Positions 34,095 to 43,922 of a stretch of DNA of 64,000 nucleotides are shown here, piece by piece (position 1 is the stretch's first letter; every line of letters begins with the position of its first letter). The translations under genes were made by a program, and so were the position numbers. Source of the DNA: Cellvibrionaceae bacterium (GTDB taxonomy: Bacteria > Pseudomonadota > Gammaproteobacteria > Pseudomonadales > Cellvibrionaceae); assembly GCA_024707385.1 (NCBI GenBank), contig JANPZW010000008.1:558001-622000 (forward strand). Reading direction: 5' to 3'. The notes under the pieces are model-generated. The model saw only the letters and a program-made list of their open reading frames with translations, searched no databases and was not told the origin of the DNA.

Positions 34095-35918
34095 ATGAAA
34101 TTTATTAGTCCCTTCTGGCCGCTTCTGGGTGGTCTGGCAACGAGCAGTTGTGCGACCTTTACGACCGAATTGAATAGCACTTTAGTTTCTGAAGCTGTGG
34201 CCCCCGGTCTCATTTATAGGCTTCCCGCCAAGCAATTCTCTCTGACCACCGCATTTCTGGTGACGGACTGCAAGGTCAATGGCAATAAGGTAGAACTTGA
34301 TGCAGACGTCGAGGCAACTCTGAGTGAAAGACTGGTGGGGGCCGAGGCATATACCATCAGCTATAGTGATCTCGATGCCTGGACCAAAATCACAAATACG
34401 GAGTTCCGCCTCTCCGAGGCTGGCCTGTTAACCGGTATCAACGCGGGGCTTGCGGACCAGACTGGCACCGTTTTTTCGAACTCAGTGGAAACCGCGACGG
34501 GTATCGCGCGGGCGGTTTCTTTGCCGTCCGCAGTGCTGAACAATGTTGCCAGTTTGGCGCAAGCGCAGTTTGCTTTCGATGTGGAGCGAACGCAGAGTTT
34601 ATTACAACAGAATCAATTACGCCAAGCTGCGACGCGCCTAAACGACTTAAAGAGTAAGATCGCACCGGTAGGAGGCGATACCGATTGGTTGTTTCCCTCT
34701 ATTAAGCCAGGCACTCTATCAAAACCGGAATTACAGGATAAGCTCCAAAAGGTTGAGGTGCAGGTTGAGCAGGCGGCCTGCATCGAAGTTAACACTTTGC
34801 TGAAGCAGCACAAGGATGCCAAGACAGCGCTAAAGACAGAGCAGGCGAAAGACAAGGAGCGGGATCTTGCCAAGCGTCAGAAAGGGGAGGCGGAGGCGGA
34901 AATTGACCGCCTGCAAGCACTGAAGGATGTGTATAAGGCGCTGGGGAAAGAGGAAGCAAAAGACGGGCTGATTGCACGGATACAGGAACAGGAAAAGAGA
35001 CAAGTGGAGGCCGCTTCGAACCTTGACCGACTCGGAGTATCGGGTACGAACAAAGCCAGTGAAGCCCTGGCAAGTGCCACAGCCGCCTTGACGATCACGG
35101 CAACTAATGACACCTTGCCTCGGAAGTTGGGTGACAGCTTGGAAGTTACAGTTAGCGATAATGATATCCCACCAGCATTGAAGAATTCCTTCGAGCTCGA
35201 CATACCCAAGCTTCCAAAAGTAACACTCACCATAGATACCTTCACTGCTAGCGAATCTACATTACCTAACCCTAATCTCAAGGGCGTTGTCTATCGCATT
35301 CCTGTGGCAGGTATTACACGTGTCTACTGTGAATGCACGAATGGAACCCGATTGCTCATTGAGCACCCAACGCAGGTTCCCCAGCTTGGCCCTGTTGGGC
35401 GACTCGACCTAAAAAACGGCGCCTTTGCCAACAACAACCTCGAGGTCGTCTTCAGCGTAGCCACGGGTGCGCCAGAAAAACTGATGTTCCATTCAAAATC
35501 TCGTGCAGAGGAGGCGTCAGCCTCTGCACGGGACGCCGCCAATTCTTATCTTCAGCTTCAAAAGGACAGGCGTGACGACATCATTGCAGCGAACAAGGCG
35601 GCTATCAGCCAGCAAACTGAATTGCTGGCACTTGAAAAAGACCGTAGTGACGTCTCGCTTGCCAATGCGCAATCTGCTGCCGCTGCGGCTCTGATACCAA
35701 TAACTACTGAGAAATCCCTTGTAAATGCACAGGTCGACCTACTGCGCGATCAGCAACGTCTCGATGCGGTTCGAACCGGCTCAGCATCGACGGCGGAAAT
35801 ACAGCTTGAAGCGTTAATAAATCAGCAGAAATTACTTGAGCAACAACTGAAAATCCTGCAGATCGAACAGCAGATCGCCGAGCAGAAGTCAAAGGGGAAA
35901 ATCGGTTCGACTCCCTGA
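34095..35918 (+). CDS. Putative lipoprotein with long coiled coils
   Basis: 607 residues from ATG 34095; an ATG four codons earlier is the alternative. The start MKFISPFWPLLGGLATSSC suggests a lipoprotein signal ending at Cys 19, though the lipobox is imperfect. An N-terminal beta-rich domain (about 20-150) is followed by a charged coiled coil (about 215-310), a second domain (about 340-460) and a C-terminal helical region (about 465-607) rich in A/Q/L/E. No enzyme motif. Possibly an envelope scaffold or adhesin; function unknown. Its codon use looks less AT-rich than the neighbours. Confidence 0.55.
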   Translation: MKFISPFWPLLGGLATSSCATFTTELNSTLVSEAVAPGLIYRLPAKQFSLTTAFLVTDCKVNGNKVELDADVEATLSERLVGAEAYTISYSDLDAWTKITNTEFRLSEAGLLTGINAGLADQTGTVFSNSVETATGIARAVSLPSAVLNNVASLAQAQFAFDVERTQSLLQQNQLRQAATRLNDLKSKIAPVGGDTDWLFPSIKPGTLSKPELQDKLQKVEVQVEQAACIEVNTLLKQHKDAKTALKTEQAKDKERDLAKRQKGEAEAEIDRLQALKDVYKALGKEEAKDGLIARIQEQEKRQVEAASNLDRLGVSGTNKASEALASATAALTITATNDTLPRKLGDSLEVTVSDNDIPPALKNSFELDIPKLPKVTLTIDTFTASESTLPNPNLKGVVYRIPVAGITRVYCECTNGTRLLIEHPTQVPQLGPVGRLDLKNGAFANNNLEVVFSVATGAPEKLMFHSKSRAEEASASARDAANSYLQLQKDRRDDIIAANKAAISQQTELLALEKDRSDVSLANAQSAAAAALIPITTEKSLVNAQVDLLRDQQRLDAVRTGSASTAEIQLEALINQQKLLEQQLKILQIEQQIAEQKSKGKIGSTP

Positions 35919-36339
35919 CCTGTCGAGCTTTTATTGCGAAGCTAGGTTCGACAATTGAGGAGATTGGACGCTGCGAAAGAGTAGAAGGCGGAAGAAAGTA
36001 AGTGAGTTGCGTAAAATCCTTACCAACGGGAAGACCAGATTTTTTATGAATGATGCCGTGATGATTTCCTGCATGCTGATAGTGCCTCGTGTGAACATGT
36101 AAATGTTGGATAGGTCGCTCAATAAACTTGTCATAAAATCAATATCGGCTAAGGCCCCGGTAGACAAAAATGATGTGCTTGGGAGCTGCAAACTCAGATA
36201 GTGTGTATGATCTTGTTGACGTTGGCAGCTCCTTCGGGCCCTGGATGGTTAAAAATTCATATCTCGTTGTGCTGTGATGCATGTCTTTGTACGGGGCCAG
36301 AGAATATCCATGTCGATTCCATTACGAGTGGTTGCGTCT
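35919..36339. other. Intergenic region, no gene supported
   Basis: About 420 bp between convergent genes. Short frames on both strands (35931-36191 minus, 36201-36410 plus) lack ribosome-binding sites and recognisable products. A loose hairpin may lie near 35922-35950, not followed by a clean T run. Confidence 0.4.
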
Positions 36340-36948
36340 CTACAGCGCCGCTAAAAAAAATTGTGCCCTCCCAGCTGCTAATGCTGGTGGATTGCTGCAG
36401 ATTTTTTTGAACTCTTCGATGTCAGATGATTTTTGATACGATATCGTGATTGCACAACCGATATTGAAGCACTCCCAAGAGGAAAAATTAATGCTCACAC
36501 CTTGTTCGTCGGCGATGTCTTCCCATTCTTCCTGCATCGGCAGAAGCCCTGATAACCATTTTTCTCCATCATCCCCACTGGCCCGTAGACGGGAGAGTTG
36601 CTGACCTAACTCGATAACGGCGCGCTCCTGCCGGCGAATTTCTCGATTCGCTTGCTCCTGTTCATTCATGGTTTGATGCTGTTCAGCAGGCTCCGTCGCA
36701 TCAGCCGTATTCAACTGAAATCCGTCCATTTCTTCCATTGTGTGTATTTTAGAAATTTCTGGTGAGACAGGTGCAGGTTCTCCCAAATCATGGCGTGCAG
36801 GCTTGATTACATGTGTGGACTCGAATGACCCTGATTTTGGCAGCGCTTCTATAGTTGTTGGTTTGTCGTTGTTTGCTTGCAGGACGTATAAGAGGGAAAG
36901 TCCGAGAATGCCTGCACCGAATAAGGCTGCATAAGAGATTGTTCTCAT
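36340..36948 (-). CDS. Membrane-anchored periplasmic protein, unknown
   Basis: 202 residues from ATG 36948 (MRTISYA); an upstream ATG 12 codons earlier lacks support. One N-terminal membrane helix (about 5-24), a linker rich in Pro/Glu, a charged helical stretch with QEQANREIRRQERAVIELGQ (about 95-114), and a small C-terminal domain with two cysteines (WECFNIGCAITISYQ, about 157-171), likely disulphide-linked. The final residues (about 190-202) run through an A8 tract at 36353-36360 and could be altered by an indel. No family recognised; 74 bp downstream of the FG-GAP gene. Confidence 0.5.
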   Translation of the reverse strand: MRTISYAALFGAGILGLSLLYVLQANNDKPTTIEALPKSGSFESTHVIKPARHDLGEPAPVSPEISKIHTMEEMDGFQLNTADATEPAEQHQTMNEQEQANREIRRQERAVIELGQQLSRLRASGDDGEKWLSGLLPMQEEWEDIADEQGVSINFSSWECFNIGCAITISYQKSSDIEEFKKICSNPPALAAGRAQFFLAAL

Positions 36949-37021
36949 TGCGTGTGCTCCATTTGGTATCGGGTAGATGGGCAAAACGCGGCCCGCTGCA
37001 GAGCCGCGTGGCGCAGTTAAG

Positions 37022-38590
37022 TTAAGGGTTTCTGTAGGTGATTACGGGCTGGTCTCCATTCTGACCAAATTGCTTAAACCATCCTCCATAGTTGGTGGAG
37101 GAAATGGCGTAATACCAGGTGCCATTTGACGATCGGAAAACTGCAGGGTCAACTTTTCCATCTGCATCAAAATCTGCCGGAACGGGGATGTCGCCATTCT
37201 GACCCCAGCCAATCCAGAAACTCCCGCCACCATCGGATCGAAAAATATACCACTTGCCATCGGAAGGCCGGAATACAACCCGGTCAGCAATGCCGTCGCC
37301 AGTGAAATCAGCTGGTGCGGGGATATCGCCTTGCAGCCCCCACTGAGTAACGACAACCGGACCGCCGCTCGACCTCAGCACATGCCAATTTCCGGTGGAG
37401 GGAATCCAGATAGCAGGATCTGCTTTGCGATCACCGTCAAAATCGGCTGGTGCGGGCACTCCTCCAGACTGGCCGACATTTTTAGTCGTGAATGTCCAGC
37501 TGCGCCAATCAACGAGAAACCACTCTCCTGTCGAGGGCCGGTAGAGCGCTATATCATCTCTTCCATCAAAGTCATAGTCAGCAGGCACTGGGATATCCGT
37601 ACTATTACCGAATGTCGTATTCCAAGTCGAACCGGTACTTGAGAAATTAACCCAGAATTGTTTTGTGCTTGAGCGCCATATCGAGGTGTCAGTGTCTCCA
37701 TCGCCATCGAAGTCTGCACTCATTGCTTTGTCACCGCTAATTCCCCAGGGCGACTCAGACCAAGTCCACGTTTTCTGGTCCAAATGAAACCATTTGCCTG
37801 CTGCCGGACGGAAAACATCAAAGTCCGCTTTCGTATGTTTGATACTGGCGCTCTTATGCCAAAAGCCGCCTATATTTGCGCCAGAAGGCATCCACGCTCC
37901 AACGCCATTTTCGAAATTTGTTTTATAGTGGCAAGCACCGGCGCACCCTTCCACTCTATTGTTGATGTTGATAAGTGCGTTGGCAGTATGGCTTAGTACC
38001 TGATAGGTAGCCCCTTTCGGATTAAACGCAACGAGATTGAATTTGTTAAACGCCTGGACTACATGGGGGGACACAATATAAGGATCATTATTGTGACAGC
38101 TTACGCAATTATCAGGTGCCTGTTGTCGCCAAACATTACTTGCGTTATTGGCGTGAGGTGAGGGAACCTCATGGTCATGCACCGCACCCCCGAGGTGGCT
38201 TTGAAAGAAGCAGGTTTTACCAGTGGTTTTATTGTGCAATATGAGCGCGATATCCGAATATTGTTCAGCCGTTAGCGCGTGATTTGCATATTTTCGACAG
38301 ATAAAGATTCCCGCGACATCGCTATCACCAGGGGAGAATTCTAAACGCCCCAATCGCTGCCCAGCTCGGCATCCGGGATCGGAAAGCATCGCACAACTCG
38401 TGTCGACTCCAAATAAGTCCGATTGTAGGGGTAGAGCATGTTCACAGTTAAAACCCGGAATATTTGTTTCAAGGCCCAACTGGGCTCTGCAGTTATTTGC
38501 GAAAGTCTGCACTGTAAGCTGGGCATTGGCTTTGCTAAAACTCAGGCACAAAACCATAAAAAGGAAAATCGTGTTTCCCGATAAACGCAT
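37022..38590 (-). CDS. Secreted FG-GAP repeat protein with haem-type cysteine motifs
   Basis: 522 residues; GGAGACG precedes the ATG and the signal peptide is cleaved near ANA (about residue 23). The N-terminal half (about 30-255) has CVSCH (about 161-165, CxxCH) and CAGACH (about 215-220, a CxxxCH variant), consistent with covalent haem. The C-terminal half has at least five FG-GAP/VCBS repeats of the type DFDGDGDTDTSIWRSST, with calcium-binding DxDxDG loops, forming a beta-propeller. The combination suggests an extracellular or periplasmic redox or adhesion protein. Function unknown. In the same direction as the 36340-36948 gene. Confidence 0.65.
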   Translation of the reverse strand: MRLSGNTIFLFMVLCLSFSKANAQLTVQTFANNCRAQLGLETNIPGFNCEHALPLQSDLFGVDTSCAMLSDPGCRAGQRLGRLEFSPGDSDVAGIFICRKYANHALTAEQYSDIALILHNKTTGKTCFFQSHLGGAVHDHEVPSPHANNASNVWRQQAPDNCVSCHNNDPYIVSPHVVQAFNKFNLVAFNPKGATYQVLSHTANALININNRVEGCAGACHYKTNFENGVGAWMPSGANIGGFWHKSASIKHTKADFDVFRPAAGKWFHLDQKTWTWSESPWGISGDKAMSADFDGDGDTDTSIWRSSTKQFWVNFSSTGSTWNTTFGNSTDIPVPADYDFDGRDDIALYRPSTGEWFLVDWRSWTFTTKNVGQSGGVPAPADFDGDRKADPAIWIPSTGNWHVLRSSGGPVVVTQWGLQGDIPAPADFTGDGIADRVVFRPSDGKWYIFRSDGGGSFWIGWGQNGDIPVPADFDADGKVDPAVFRSSNGTWYYAISSTNYGGWFKQFGQNGDQPVITYRNP

Positions 38591-39165
38591 AATCGTCTCC
38601 TGGATTAATGGTTTGAATGAGATATAACGATGCTGAAATTACGAGAAGAGAGCGTTAGTGTGCCGAGAGCAAAAAGCCGGCCAGTCAATCTAGCATGGAT
38701 TATTTTAGGCAAGAAATAAAATAATTGCGTTAAGATGCAGAGGTCATCACATAAAATATGAAAGTGGAATCGAAGTTGTCTCATTCGAATATGAATCTGA
38801 ATTACCCAGTAAAATGTAAATTTCGATTAGCTATTTATGGCATATTGAGTGATTCAGAAGTGAGCCTGACTCAGACTGGCGTTTTATTAATTGATGATTA
38901 ATGGCGGGCCGTCAAGCGCCTGTTTACATGCCAAAAATGACATGATCATGAAGTGCATCCGTTGCCTTAAGGCCCAGCCTCAGGTAAGTATTCATGAATC
39001 TTTTGACTATTTGTCGTCAGGTTCACCGACGTTTGTCGATCCAGTGCACGGGCGAGGTCGGCAGTCAGTTGAGCAGATTTCTATATCGCCTTTAGAGTGC
39101 CTCCTATGGCTGGCACTCTCAGGCCGCTATTTTGTGATAGACCTATTCATGGGGTTTCGATTTGA
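38591..39165. other. Intergenic region, no gene supported
   Basis: About 575 bp, AT-rich, between two minus-strand genes. A 97-codon plus-strand frame at 38891-39184 overlaps the end of the next gene and lacks a ribosome-binding site. No RNA gene, terminator or repeat was identified; the promoter of the FG-GAP gene should be within 38600-38800. Confidence 0.4.
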
Positions 39166-39984
39166 TCAGAACAGAGATTGCTGAAAATCATGAGGAGGGC
39201 TGAATACCCCAATGATCATGAATGGGTTTGGCGCGTTCATGTTGTCCCATGACAGGGTGGTTCCCAGAAAGAAATGAATATCGCGGTTTTGGACAAGCTC
39301 TGATAGATACTTATTTTTTACGCTTTCCAGCGCGCGTGATTCGTCGCCGGAGAATCGCTTCTTTTCTTTTGCAAAGAGGGCTCCTATCTCCCAGTCGGTA
39401 ATCGTGAGTTTTCGCTCAATACCGTTAATGTCTGTGAAAATATACTTGAATTTATAGGGCAGCTTGGGAACGACTGAGAACACCTTGTCATTGTCCTCAA
39501 ACAACTGGTTCTGCTGAGCACGGAGCCGAATAGTTTCCAACTTTTTGTCGTCCCACTCGCGAGAATCTTCCTCAATCTCCATCCCTAAAATGGTGGTGGG
39601 TTTAAATGTGGCAAGAGAAGTGTTGCTGTCCGACTTATTGTCGGCTAGCAACTGGTTGAAGTCCTTGTATACCTGTGATCGCTCCAGAATTAATCTTCTG
39701 CGCTCCGCCCAATTATTGTTTACGCCGATCTTTTTTATGATCTGGATATCTGAACGGAGTCTGTAACTCTCAGGGCGTGAGTCCGATGTATTTCTGGTGA
39801 TATCGGCCTCGATCACATCAAACTTTGCATATTGCTCAATATCCTCAAGCTTTCGAAAGGGAATTGGGTAGATCCGTACCCATGATCCATCCTCGCGAAG
39901 CCCTGCGGTGCAAACTACCTCGTCATATTTGCTGGATAGCGAAGGATAGGTTTTGACGGTGATGAGCACTCTCTCCCTAGGCAT
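39166..39984 (-). CDS. Conserved partner of DUF488 protein, unknown
   Basis: 272 residues, soluble, beginning MPRERVLITVKTYPSLSSKY. The N-terminal segment VVCTAGLREDGSWVRIYPIPFR (residues cited in part: AGLREDGSWVRIYPIPFR, about 27-44) is a strong, compact motif I associate with proteins encoded next to DUF488 genes in accessory islands. The start is only 11 bp after the DUF488 stop, so they form an operon. A positively charged middle and acidic C-terminus are visible, but no catalytic motif. Function unknown. Confidence 0.65.
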   Translation of the reverse strand: MPRERVLITVKTYPSLSSKYDEVVCTAGLREDGSWVRIYPIPFRKLEDIEQYAKFDVIEADITRNTSDSRPESYRLRSDIQIIKKIGVNNNWAERRRLILERSQVYKDFNQLLADNKSDSNTSLATFKPTTILGMEIEEDSREWDDKKLETIRLRAQQNQLFEDNDKVFSVVPKLPYKFKYIFTDINGIERKLTITDWEIGALFAKEKKRFSGDESRALESVKNKYLSELVQNRDIHFFLGTTLSWDNMNAPNPFMIIGVFSPPHDFQQSLF

Positions 39985-39995
39985 GTGATCCTCAT

Positions 39996-40721
39996 TTAAA
40001 GATGTTGAATGTCAATCGTGTGGTTTGATAGCTCTCGAATGGAGTTTGCGACACGGCTGCGGTGACATTGACAATGGTCCTTTTCGAAGCAGGTGATCGC
40101 AATCCTCTTTTTGTCCTGAAATAGCTGATAAAGTGATCGTAGAGACTGCTCTTCACGAGTCAGAACATCATTTTCGTAACGCGCGAACAGATGGTCATAA
40201 TCGCTTTGCGAATTTAATTCCTGGCGCTCTGATGATTCAATCCCCAGAGAGGGGATGTGAACGTACTCGATGCCAAGGCGCTCAAGTAGCGATGAAAGAG
40301 TTTTCTTCGAGAATCCATATTTCCTGCTGATTGGGTTCTTGCGAACATCCACCAAAACGCGGATATCGTTTTGCAATAGTCTATTGATATAAGTCTCGAC
40401 AGAAATACCTTCATAGCCGATTGTCGCAAACGCCAAGCTACGGCGCTTTGTGGGTCTCAATTCTTTAACAGTAGCAAGTTCATCATTCGTCAAAAAATCG
40501 GCGGCGATTTCACTATTTATTGCATAGTAAGGAAAGGATTGGTACACATACTGTATGAGTTTTTTCCCTTTGATTGGCTTGAATTTCGATGAGAATTTAA
40601 TCAGTTTTTCTTCGGTGCCCCTGTCCATCTTCACATCTGCCTTCGGGGCAGTCTCAATCAGGTCCCATTCATTGGAGTCTTTGAGAAACCCCTTTTCAAT
40701 CAGCTTGCGCTTGTCCGCCAT
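39996..40721 (-). CDS. DUF488 family protein
   Basis: 241 residues. The DUF488 domain occupies about 95-235: FATIGYEGISVETYINRLL (about 98-116), VLVDVRKNPISRKYGFSKKT (about 122-141), YVHIPSLGI, and the C-terminal CFEKDHCQCHRSRVA (about 210-224), a conserved Cys/His/Arg cluster. An N-terminal extension of about 95 residues contains a basic helix. DUF488 proteins are of unknown function; some are clustered with defence genes. First gene of a two-gene minus-strand operon; its promoter region abuts the abnormal homopolymer tract. Confidence 0.75.
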   Translation of the reverse strand: MADKRKLIEKGFLKDSNEWDLIETAPKADVKMDRGTEEKLIKFSSKFKPIKGKKLIQYVYQSFPYYAINSEIAADFLTNDELATVKELRPTKRRSLAFATIGYEGISVETYINRLLQNDIRVLVDVRKNPISRKYGFSKKTLSSLLERLGIEYVHIPSLGIESSERQELNSQSDYDHLFARYENDVLTREEQSLRSLYQLFQDKKRIAITCFEKDHCQCHRSRVANSIRELSNHTIDIQHL

Positions 40722-40759
40722 GGCTTGAAATGAAAAGCAGCCAAATCGATACGGGACAA

Positions 40760-41880
40760 AGTCAAAGCTCTTTTTTATAAGGAGAAAAAAAAGAGGTAAA
40801 TCTGAAAAACCAGAGTCCCCAAGAAAGTGGAAAAATAGGAAAAAAAAGAAAAAATTGAATTAATAGTAGATAGAAAAAAAAATAAAAAATAAGAAAAGAA
40901 ATGAGAAAAAGATGGAAAGGAAAGGGGGGGGGGGTAGATAATAATAAATATTAAAATTTCCCAAATTTTCCCCCAAAGTCGCCAAAAAAAAAATGATGAA
41001 TGCCTAGAATTGCTCCCCGCACTTAATCCAGGAGAAAATTGATTGAAGAAAAAAAAAAAACTGGGGAAGGGAATTTATTTTTTTTTTATAAACCAAAAAC
41101 CCCTAATTGGGGGGGGATTTTTTCCAAATCTCCCCCAAAAAAATCCACTGAGAATCCTCTTCAAAAAATCCCAAATAATTAGAGAAGCGAGAGAGATGGG
41201 AGGAGGGTAAAGAGTTAAATATATGTAAAATATGTGACCTCATTGGCAATAAAAATATCGGCAACCAAGAGGACGGAAGAAAAAAGGAAGAGGGCTAATG
41301 TGAAAAAAAAATTATTCTATATAAGAGTGAGAAAAAAATGAAAAAAAAAAAGGGAGGAGAAAAAATGAAAGAAAAAAAATTAATCAAAAAAAAAAAAGAG
41401 GGGGTGGAGAAAGGGATTATGAAGAAAAGAAGGAAATAGATGGTTTTTTTTTTGTGGTGGGGATATAGGGGGGAGGAAAAAGGGAATTTTTTTGAGGGGG
41501 TTTTTAAACCGGGTCTTAGGGGTAAAGTTAACGATTCTAAAATAAAAATATTAGGGGAAAGGTTGATAAGTGGTGCGGCTTATTTTTTCCATGAAAAAAG
41601 AACCGGGGAGGGATGCCCGGGGGGGAGAGGGGCGGCGAGAAAACCGGCGGGGGAGGCGGGCGGGCCGGGAATCAAAAAAGAGGATCGCGGAGCGGCCTGG
41701 CGGGGGGGGGGCGGAGGGAGGCGGCCCGCGGGCTCCGGCGGGGCGGGGGCTCTCCGGATGGAGTTGGGGGATTGGGGGGGGGGGGGGACCAGTCGCGGGG
41801 GGGCTGGGGGAGGGCCGGATAGGATAATATACTCCGGGGGACGAGGGGTGGCGGAGAGGGGAGAGGAATAACGGATTTCC
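40760..41880. other. Abnormal homopolymer-rich purine tract, probable assembly artefact
   Basis: From about 40760 the plus strand becomes almost entirely purine and homopolymeric: A-rich to about 41440 with runs such as A12, then increasingly G-rich with runs of 11 and 14 G (about 40924-40934 and 41774-41787). There is no codon structure, and the apparent frames (for example 41440-41871) are Gly/Arg-rich low-complexity. Normal sequence resumes near 41881. Neither natural repeats nor any gene class I know looks like this. I interpret it as low-quality consensus or gap fill; a real unusual tract is the alternative. It hides the true junction between the DUF488 unit and the ICE genes. Confidence 0.7.
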
Positions 41881-42119
41881 CCAATTCACACGTTTCGGTG
41901 ATGGAATACATTTCTTTTGAGTCGGCACACATAATTCTGCGGTCAGGTTTGCCCCAGAGGCCTTTTGGGCCAGAGGGGCACTCTTATTTTTATCTCGTGT
42001 TCTTGTGCGTTTCGGCGGTAATTCGTTTCTCTTTCTCGTTGGCTGCTTGCATCTGTTATACTACTACAGCGACAGCGTGGGGCAGGTTGCCTACATGTAT
42101 AATTAGCGTGATTTTTCCA

Positions 42120-42692
42120 TCAATACCCACGGACTGGCGTTTCTCTCCCTTCAATATATTGGTTGTTTATTTTTATGGTTGCTTCCCCATTAATAATAAC
42201 ACAAAATTCATTTTTCGTTGCCATTAACTCGATGCTCGCTTCTAAAAACTGCCCAGGCTTCTGAACATAGTCGGCCATCTTTTCGCCGGTTTTATGGCCG
42301 CCTGGCTGGCCTGTGCTCGATGGTATAAGCCCGATGCTCTCCATCAGGTCGGCCCATTCACGATTGTGGTAGCCCCTGCGACTGGGTTTGCCGAAATGGT
42401 ACTGCCAAATGTGGCACTGCTCGTGAACCAGGGTTTGGAAAACCTCAAGGGTCGAGTGACCTTTGAAATAATCTGGATTGATGGCCAACTCATCAGCCAC
42501 GTCACCGCGCACGTTTTGCCATCGTTTGGAGCTGGCATAGCCCATCATTTTGGGCTGTCGCTGCAGCGTCAGCATGCATTTGGGTAAGCGTCCATCAAAG
42601 AGGCGTTGATTAAAAAAATCGTAGGCGTCGTTTAAGAATCCGTACAGATCCTCAGAGGGACGCGGCTGGGCCGTTCTGGAAGTGGATTTCAT
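42120..42692 (-). CDS. SprT-like zinc metallopeptidase-domain protein (ICE)
   Basis: 190 residues from ATG 42692 (MKSTSRTAQPRPSEDLYGFL); an upstream ATG 14 codons earlier is less likely. SprT-like features: LNDAYDFFNQRLFDGRLP near the start, LTLQRQPKMMGYAS, then VHEQCHIWQYHFG (about 97-109), an HExxH zinc motif, and a downstream H/NREW segment. SprT-like proteins are found in conjugative elements of proteobacteria. The last 25 residues are less typical and may be affected by nearby sequence quality. Confidence 0.75.
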   Translation of the reverse strand: MKSTSRTAQPRPSEDLYGFLNDAYDFFNQRLFDGRLPKCMLTLQRQPKMMGYASSKRWQNVRGDVADELAINPDYFKGHSTLEVFQTLVHEQCHIWQYHFGKPSRRGYHNREWADLMESIGLIPSSTGQPGGHKTGEKMADYVQKPGQFLEASIELMATKNEFCVIINGEATIKINNQYIEGRETPVRGY

Positions 42693-42988
42693 ATTTGGAT
42701 TGTACAAATCCAAAATGCAAAGCGTCAAAGCCATCCGAGGTAAGGCCTTAGTGAGTTTTCTGACCGAGTTAAGGCAAATGTCTTACAGGTCTTGTAGTCA
42801 ATAGTCTGTGGAGGCGGGTGGTTTTCCGAGGCATCTTAGTCACATCGCCCCCTCACTACCGACTGCTGTTCACGATCCAAGGAGAGTGGTTGTCAGGGAT
42901 TGGCTGGTTTGCCGAGGGGGCACTATCACAAAAACCATAAGCTGAAAGTCAATGAGACGGACATCATCAATCAAAAGGAAAATTCAGC
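42693..42988. other. Intergenic region between divergent ICE-type genes
   Basis: About 300 bp separating the SprT-like gene (minus) and the TIGR03761-type gene (plus). It should hold both promoters. AAAAGGAAAA just before the ATG at 42989 serves as ribosome-binding site. No further element could be supported. Confidence 0.4.
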
Positions 42989-43715
42989 ATGGTCGAAGAA
43001 GTAACTCGTCGTACCTTCACTCAACCTGGTCCCGTTATCTCAACGGCCACACTTCAACTGCACACTCGTATTGCGGTCGATTTGTTTCATGGTCATAGAG
43101 GCTTCACCTGGTTCGCGGCTAATCTCAATAAACTGTGGGAACTATCACTTCAGGACGCCCCCTATGCCGATTACCGGTTGATCCTGGTTGAGGAGCAGCT
43201 GCCACTTGTTGCGCAGTATCTGGCAAATAAGACGGAGGAAATCGAATCACGCCTTGGCGCGCTCGTTGGAGCGGGAATTCAGCCGGTGTCTCATCAATCA
43301 GTCCGTCCCGTTAAGGTCCCTCTGGCATTCCGCGCCACTCAAGCTGCTGCGGCAGTTATGCAACTGGCTGCTTTGGACCGCCTCACGCAGAAGGCTCTGA
43401 TGGCAAAGCACTTCGGCCTGTTGACTGAATCGGATTGGCAGACATCGGTAGGCGCGTGCGCCAACGCCATGCGTGATCTCTTCGCCAGCTCCGAGCATCA
43501 GGCGACGGGTGCTAGCCGGGACGATTTTGCCAGCAAGAACAGGCGAGCTCAGGAAGCACTTGGGTGTCTCGGCGAACTTCCGGCGGAGATATTGGATGGA
43601 TCGCGGCGGCCGTCGATGGGCCCAGTCAGTCGAAGTTCGTGGCACGCGCTGTCCACCACGGCGTGGATATGAACTAGCCCAAAGTAGTTTTGCAAAAGCG
43701 TTAAGGAATCGCTAA
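42989..43715 (+). pseudogene. TIGR03761-family ICE protein, apparent frameshift near 3' end
   Basis: ISTATLQLHTRIAVDLFHGH, then FTWFAANLNKLWELSLQDAP and YADYRLILVEEQL (about 17-70) match the family of integrating conjugative element proteins TIGR03761 (PFL_4669 type), present in Pseudomonas-type ICEs. The frame runs to 43672, but its last 25 residues are atypical, while another frame continues RRWAQSVEVRGT, expected for the family, to 43715. One indel near 43590-43605 in CGGCGGCC would join them into about 240 residues. Function unknown, encoded near the ICE transfer or partition genes. Confidence 0.7.
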
Positions 43716-43922
43716 TGGTATGCCGGTTTTCAATCCCGCACCGAAAATACGAAAGGTGGCCCGCCGGCTCGCAATAGACTTCCGCATTGCGGATCTGCAG
43801 TTAAGCCGCTAAAACGCCCAACCTTTTGGATGTGGCAATTGTAGGTGGATGGGTCTAAGGAACGTTAGCGGGGTCATCTGACCACGTTGACACGTCCTTC
43901 CGACCCGATAAAGATTAAGTGG

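Noticed and set aside
41440..41871. Gly/Arg-rich frames on both strands in the homopolymer tract.
   Set aside because: They arise from low-complexity purine sequence with no ribosome-binding site or codon structure.
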